DNA of 8,457 bases, taken from Pseudomonadota bacterium (GTDB lineage: Bacteria; Myxococcota; Polyangia; Polyangiales; Polyangiaceae). Positions 5,928 through 8,457 of the stretch are shown here, piece by piece. The stretch spans positions 1 through 8,457 of the forward strand of contig JAEZYO010000571.1 of NCBI GenBank assembly GCA_023419055.1, written 5' to 3'. The position numbers and the translations under genes are program-made. The stretch's first letter is position 1, and every line of letters starts with the position of its first letter. Below the pieces are notes generated by a model that saw only the letters and a program-made list of their open reading frames with translations, ran no database searches and was not told the origin of the DNA.

Positions 5928-6689
5928 GTGTCGAACACTGACACGGGGACTCCGGATCACGAGCTGGTTGCGCAGTTTGCGTCACCGTCGTGCCTCGACG
6001 TCTTGTTCGATCACCTGCCGGACGTGTACTTCTTCGTCAAGGATCGTGAAGGGCGATTCGTGCGCTGCAACCGTGCCTTCGCGACGTTGCTCCATGCCCA
6101 GAACGCACGCGAAGTCATAGGCCTCCGGGACCTCGACTTTTTCCCGCGTTCGCTGGCTGACAATTACATGCGTGACGATGATGCCGTCATGAACTCTGCG
6201 TCCGCCATCGTAGACAAGGCAGAGCTCGTGCGGACGCCGCAGGGTGCGATCGATTGGTACAACACGACCAAGCTGCCGCTCGTCGACACCGAGGGCGCGG
6301 TGATCGGCATCGCGGGCGTGACGCGTGACATCACCCGGATGAAGTCGACCAACGAGCGATTTCTCTACTGGGCGCCGGTGCTCGAAGCCATCATCGAGAA
6401 CTACGCGGAGCCGCTTTCCACCGCCTCGCTCGCTGCAAAGGTCTCGCTTTCCGTCAGCCAGTTCGACCGCCGATTCAAGAAGCGCTTTCTCACGACGCCG
6501 CGCAAGTACGTGTTGAACGTGCGCATCGACGCGGCGTGCCAGCTGCTTGCCTCGACGGAGCTACCGATTGCGACCATCGCTCTCCAGACGGGCTTCTACG
6601 ATCAGAGTCACTTCACCAACTACTTCTCGCGGGCCAAGGGCATCAGCCCCGCGCAATACCGCCGTAAATATGGCCAATCGCAGCACTGA
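5928..6689 (+). CDS. PAS domain-AraC family transcriptional regulator
   Basis: This 253-aa cytosolic regulator joins a PAS sensor to an AraC DNA-binding domain. PAS spans about 25-137 (LPDVYFFVKDREGRFVRCN, then VIGIAGVTRDIT at its end); PAS folds bind small ligands, haem or flavin, and none can be assigned here. Residues 153-249 hold two helix-turn-helix units: LSTASLAAKVSLSVSQFDRR, and IATIALQTGFYDQSHFTNYF with the AraC-signature tail KGISPAQYRR. Family members usually bind two tandem half-sites and activate sugar or stress genes. GTG 5928 is preferred because AGGA (5916-5919) sits eight bases upstream; the in-frame TTG at 5892 has no ribosome site. It faces the dehydrogenase gene 143 bases downstream, its likeliest target, and may autoregulate through the dyads upstream. 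It lacks the cupin sugar-binding domain of classical AraC proteins. The function class is sure; the signal and target are inferred. Confidence 0.92.
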   Translation: MSNTDTGTPDHELVAQFASPSCLDVLFDHLPDVYFFVKDREGRFVRCNRAFATLLHAQNAREVIGLRDLDFFPRSLADNYMRDDDAVMNSASAIVDKAELVRTPQGAIDWYNTTKLPLVDTEGAVIGIAGVTRDITRMKSTNERFLYWAPVLEAIIENYAEPLSTASLAAKVSLSVSQFDRRFKKRFLTTPRKYVLNVRIDAACQLLASTELPIATIALQTGFYDQSHFTNYFSRAKGISPAQYRRKYGQSQH

Positions 6690-6696
6690 ACGGCGC

Positions 6697-6725
6697 CGGA
6701 TGCGTGTTTCCTCCAGGCGGATGCG
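6697..6725 (+). repeat. 8-bp direct repeat with 21-bp period, possible AraC-type binding site
   Basis: CGGATGCG occurs at 6697-6704 and 6718-6725, exactly 21 bp apart, two helical turns. AraC-type proteins typically bind direct repeats with this period. It lies just after the AraC stop and about 55 bp upstream of the candidate sigma-54 promoter. The same octamer (reverse strand) also occurs by codon use inside the GH30-like gene, so it is not specific on its own. Confidence 0.3.
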
Positions 6726-6779
6726 CGGAGCTTCCAAGCCGTGCCGACGCTGCTCGCCTAAGTGTTGCGCCTGAGGGTC

Positions 6780-6795
6780 TGGCTCACGCCCTGCT
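6780..6795 (+). promoter_or_regulatory. Candidate sigma-54 (-24/-12) promoter of the sugar dehydrogenase gene
   Basis: TGGCTCACGCCCTGCT matches 9 of the 12 defined bases of the TGGCACG-N4-TTGCW consensus and keeps the GG-N10-GC core. The start point would fall near 6806, leaving a leader of about 27 bases that contains the GGAG ribosome site (6820-6823). No activator-type (AAA+) sigma-54 regulator gene is in the window. Confidence 0.35.
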
Positions 6796-6832
6796 CCCGA
6801 GGGTGTGACGCGAGGCCCCGGAGTGTGCCCTC

Positions 6833-8457
6833 ATGAAGCGTCCCTTCGAGCAGTCTCGAAAGAACTATGCCCTTCTGGCTGCGCTAGGCGTGCTGGCGTT
6901 GGGCCAGGCGTGCAGCGACGATGAACCCAAGAAGTACGCCGGCCACGGCGGCGCATCGGGTAGCGCCGGAGCGGCTGCCACCGCAGGTAACAGCTCGAAC
7001 GCCGGAAGCGGCGGCACCGCGGGCGCGGGGGCCGGCAGCAGTGGCGCGGGCACCTCTGGCGCATCGGCGGGCGGCGGGAGCGGAGGAACGGTTGGCCTCG
7101 ACGCCGGTGTCCCGGTTTACGAGCAGGACGACCCGAACCTGCACCCGCCGGACGAGGCGTATCAGCGCGTCGAGATCCCGGTAGCAGTCAGCAACGTCAT
7201 GTCGCTCGACATCGACGCGGACGAGAACGTCTACGTGCTCGAACGCGCCGGCAAGCTCAAGATCTGGAAGCCGGACGGCACCGTGATCGAGGCGGGAGCC
7301 ATCGATGCGTTCTCTGGTAACGAGGACGGCGCCCTCAACATCGTCCTCGATCCGAACTTTTCGACCAATCACTTCGTCTACATCTACTACTCGTCGAACG
7401 GCGGCACTCCTCAGAACAGGCTGTCTCGCTTCGAGATTCAGCACGACATGCTGCACCTCGAGAGCGAGAAGGTGCTGCTCACGGTGCCGGACGAGCGCGT
7501 CGTGCAGTGGCACGTCGCCGGCGGCATGGACTTCGACTCGAAGGGTAACCTCTACCTCTCGACCGGGGACAACACGAACCCGTTCGAGTCGAGCGGCTAT
7601 GCGCCCATCGACGAGCGCAACAACCGCTCGGTCTACGACGCGCAGCGGACCTCAGCGAACAGCCGCGACCTCCGCGGCAAGATCCTCCGCATCAAGCCGA
7701 CGGACGACGGCTACGACATCCCCGAGGGGAACTTGTTCAGCGAGGAGGACGGGCGCCCCGAAGTCTACATCATGGGTGAGCGGAACCCGTTCCGCATCGC
7801 CGTCGATCGCGGGAAGGACTGGCTCTACTGGGGCAACGTGGGCCCGGACGCCGGCTCGAACGGCGCGCGCGGCCCCATGGGCTACGACGAGGTCAATCAG
7901 GCGAAGGCCGCGGGCTTCTTCGGCTGGCCCTATTGTATCGCGGACAACAAGCCCTACGCGAGCCACGACTTCGGCTCGAACCAAACGGGGCAGCTGTTCA
8001 ACTGTGACTCTCCGGTGAACGAGTCGCCGAACAACAGCGGCGTCACGAACCTGCCTCCGGCTCAACCCGCGTGGATTGCGTACACCTACGGCGCCCCGCC
8101 GTACCCCGCGCTCGGCGGTAGTGGGCCGCGCACCGCGCTCGCCGGTGCGGTCTACCGCTGGAAGCCGGGCGGCTCGATCAACAAACTGCCTCGTTACTTC
8201 GACGGCTCCGTGCTGCTCATGGAGTACTCGCGCGGTTGGCTCGCCGAGGTTCGCACCGACGAGGACGGTAAGATCAGCTCGGTCGAGGAGTTCTTCCCGT
8301 CGCTCGAGTGGAAGGAGCCGATCCAGATGCGCATCTCGCCGAGCGGCGTGCTCTACGTGGCGCAGTTCGGCGCCGACTCGACCGTGTACCGAATCAACTA
8401 CGTCGGTGACAACAACCAGCCGCCGCTCGCCGTCGCGAGCTCCGACGTGGACTCGGG
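6833..8457 (+). CDS. PQQ-dependent sugar dehydrogenase-like (glucose/sorbosone dehydrogenase) lipoprotein, C-terminus cut by window edge
   Basis: This exported beta-propeller protein probably oxidises aldose sugars with bound PQQ, passing electrons to an external acceptor. The open frame has 541 complete codons. The signal (LLAALGVLALGQAC) places the likely lipid anchor at Cys27, with a poor lipobox; residues 34-88 are a Gly/Ser/Ala linker. The propeller starts near 112: NVMSLDIDADENVYVLERAGKL, LNIVLDPNFSTNHFVYIYY, then QWHVAGGMDFD, where His227 aligns with the catalytic His of soluble glucose dehydrogenase. YLSTGD (241-246), LRGKILRIKP, GERNPFRIAVD (315-325) and GFFGWPYC (361-368) are family hallmarks. 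At 526-541 NNQPPLAVASSDVDSG looks like the start of a PKD-type domain, cut by the edge. ATG 6833 has GGAG nine bases upstream. It follows the PAS-AraC gene, has a candidate sigma-54 promoter, and would use sugars freed by the hemicellulases. PQQ-independent relatives with lectin or signalling roles exist, so enzyme activity is inferred. Confidence 0.87.
   Translation, partial: MKRPFEQSRKNYALLAALGVLALGQACSDDEPKKYAGHGGASGSAGAAATAGNSSNAGSGGTAGAGAGSSGAGTSGASAGGGSGGTVGLDAGVPVYEQDDPNLHPPDEAYQRVEIPVAVSNVMSLDIDADENVYVLERAGKLKIWKPDGTVIEAGAIDAFSGNEDGALNIVLDPNFSTNHFVYIYYSSNGGTPQNRLSRFEIQHDMLHLESEKVLLTVPDERVVQWHVAGGMDFDSKGNLYLSTGDNTNPFESSGYAPIDERNNRSVYDAQRTSANSRDLRGKILRIKPTDDGYDIPEGNLFSEEDGRPEVYIMGERNPFRIAVDRGKDWLYWGNVGPDAGSNGARGPMGYDEVNQAKAAGFFGWPYCIADNKPYASHDFGSNQTGQLFNCDSPVNESPNNSGVTNLPPAQPAWIAYTYGAPPYPALGGSGPRTALAGAVYRWKPGGSINKLPRYFDGSVLLMEYSRGWLAEVRTDEDGKISSVEEFFPSLEWKEPIQMRISPSGVLYVAQFGADSTVYRINYVGDNNQPPLAVASSDVDS

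Noticed and set aside
7305..8018. Plus-strand open frame of 237 codons inside the dehydrogenase gene
   Set aside because: Ser/Thr/Arg-rich shadow in another frame; the dehydrogenase frame runs open through it with all family motifs.
1..8457. CRISPR array, tRNA, rRNA, insertion sequence or phage genes
   Set aside because: No regularly spaced repeats, no cloverleaf-like sequence, no transposase or phage motifs in any frame read.

Overview
This is a GC-rich bacterial fragment with dense coding on both strands. It most resembles the chromosome of a large-genome myxobacterium of the Sorangium/Polyangium type (Myxococcota, Polyangiales). The reasons are the exported lipoproteins with long Gly/Ser/Ala/Thr-rich linkers directly after the lipid-anchor Cys, the Cys-rich module in one of them, the density of regulators, and a plain helix-turn-helix protein of a type I associate with that group. 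This is inference from protein style; no rRNA or other marker gene is present.

Layout. A GH43-type glycosidase lipoprotein runs leftwards off the window edge (1-1161, minus). It is divergent from a forward run: a 331-aa multi-HTH regulator (1346-2341), a GH30-like lipoprotein one base later (2343-3992), an ECF-type sigma factor (4100-4591), and a CE6/SGNH acetylesterase-like lipoprotein overlapping it by 4 bases (4588-5658). After a 269-base gap rich in inverted repeats comes a PAS-AraC regulator (5928-6689). Last is a PQQ-dependent sugar dehydrogenase-like lipoprotein (6833 to the right edge, open).

How they may work together. GH43 (beta-xylosidase or arabinofuranosidase type), GH30 (xylanase or beta-glycosidase fold) and CE6 (acetyl-xylan esterase type) form a coherent hemicellulose, probably xylan, deconstruction set anchored at the cell surface. 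The dehydrogenase could oxidise released sugars in the periplasm or at the surface. Each enzyme is next to a different class of regulator: HTH with GH30, ECF sigma with CE6, AraC with the dehydrogenase.

Most notable points: the GH30-like protein lacks the acid/base Glu at its usual place (His instead); two regulator-lipoprotein pairs are translationally coupled, one with a sigma factor and no visible anti-sigma; there is a row of inverted repeats upstream of the PAS-AraC gene; and the dehydrogenase has a plausible sigma-54 promoter. No RNA genes, CRISPR arrays, insertion sequences or origins were seen. The two edge genes have no stop codon inside the window.
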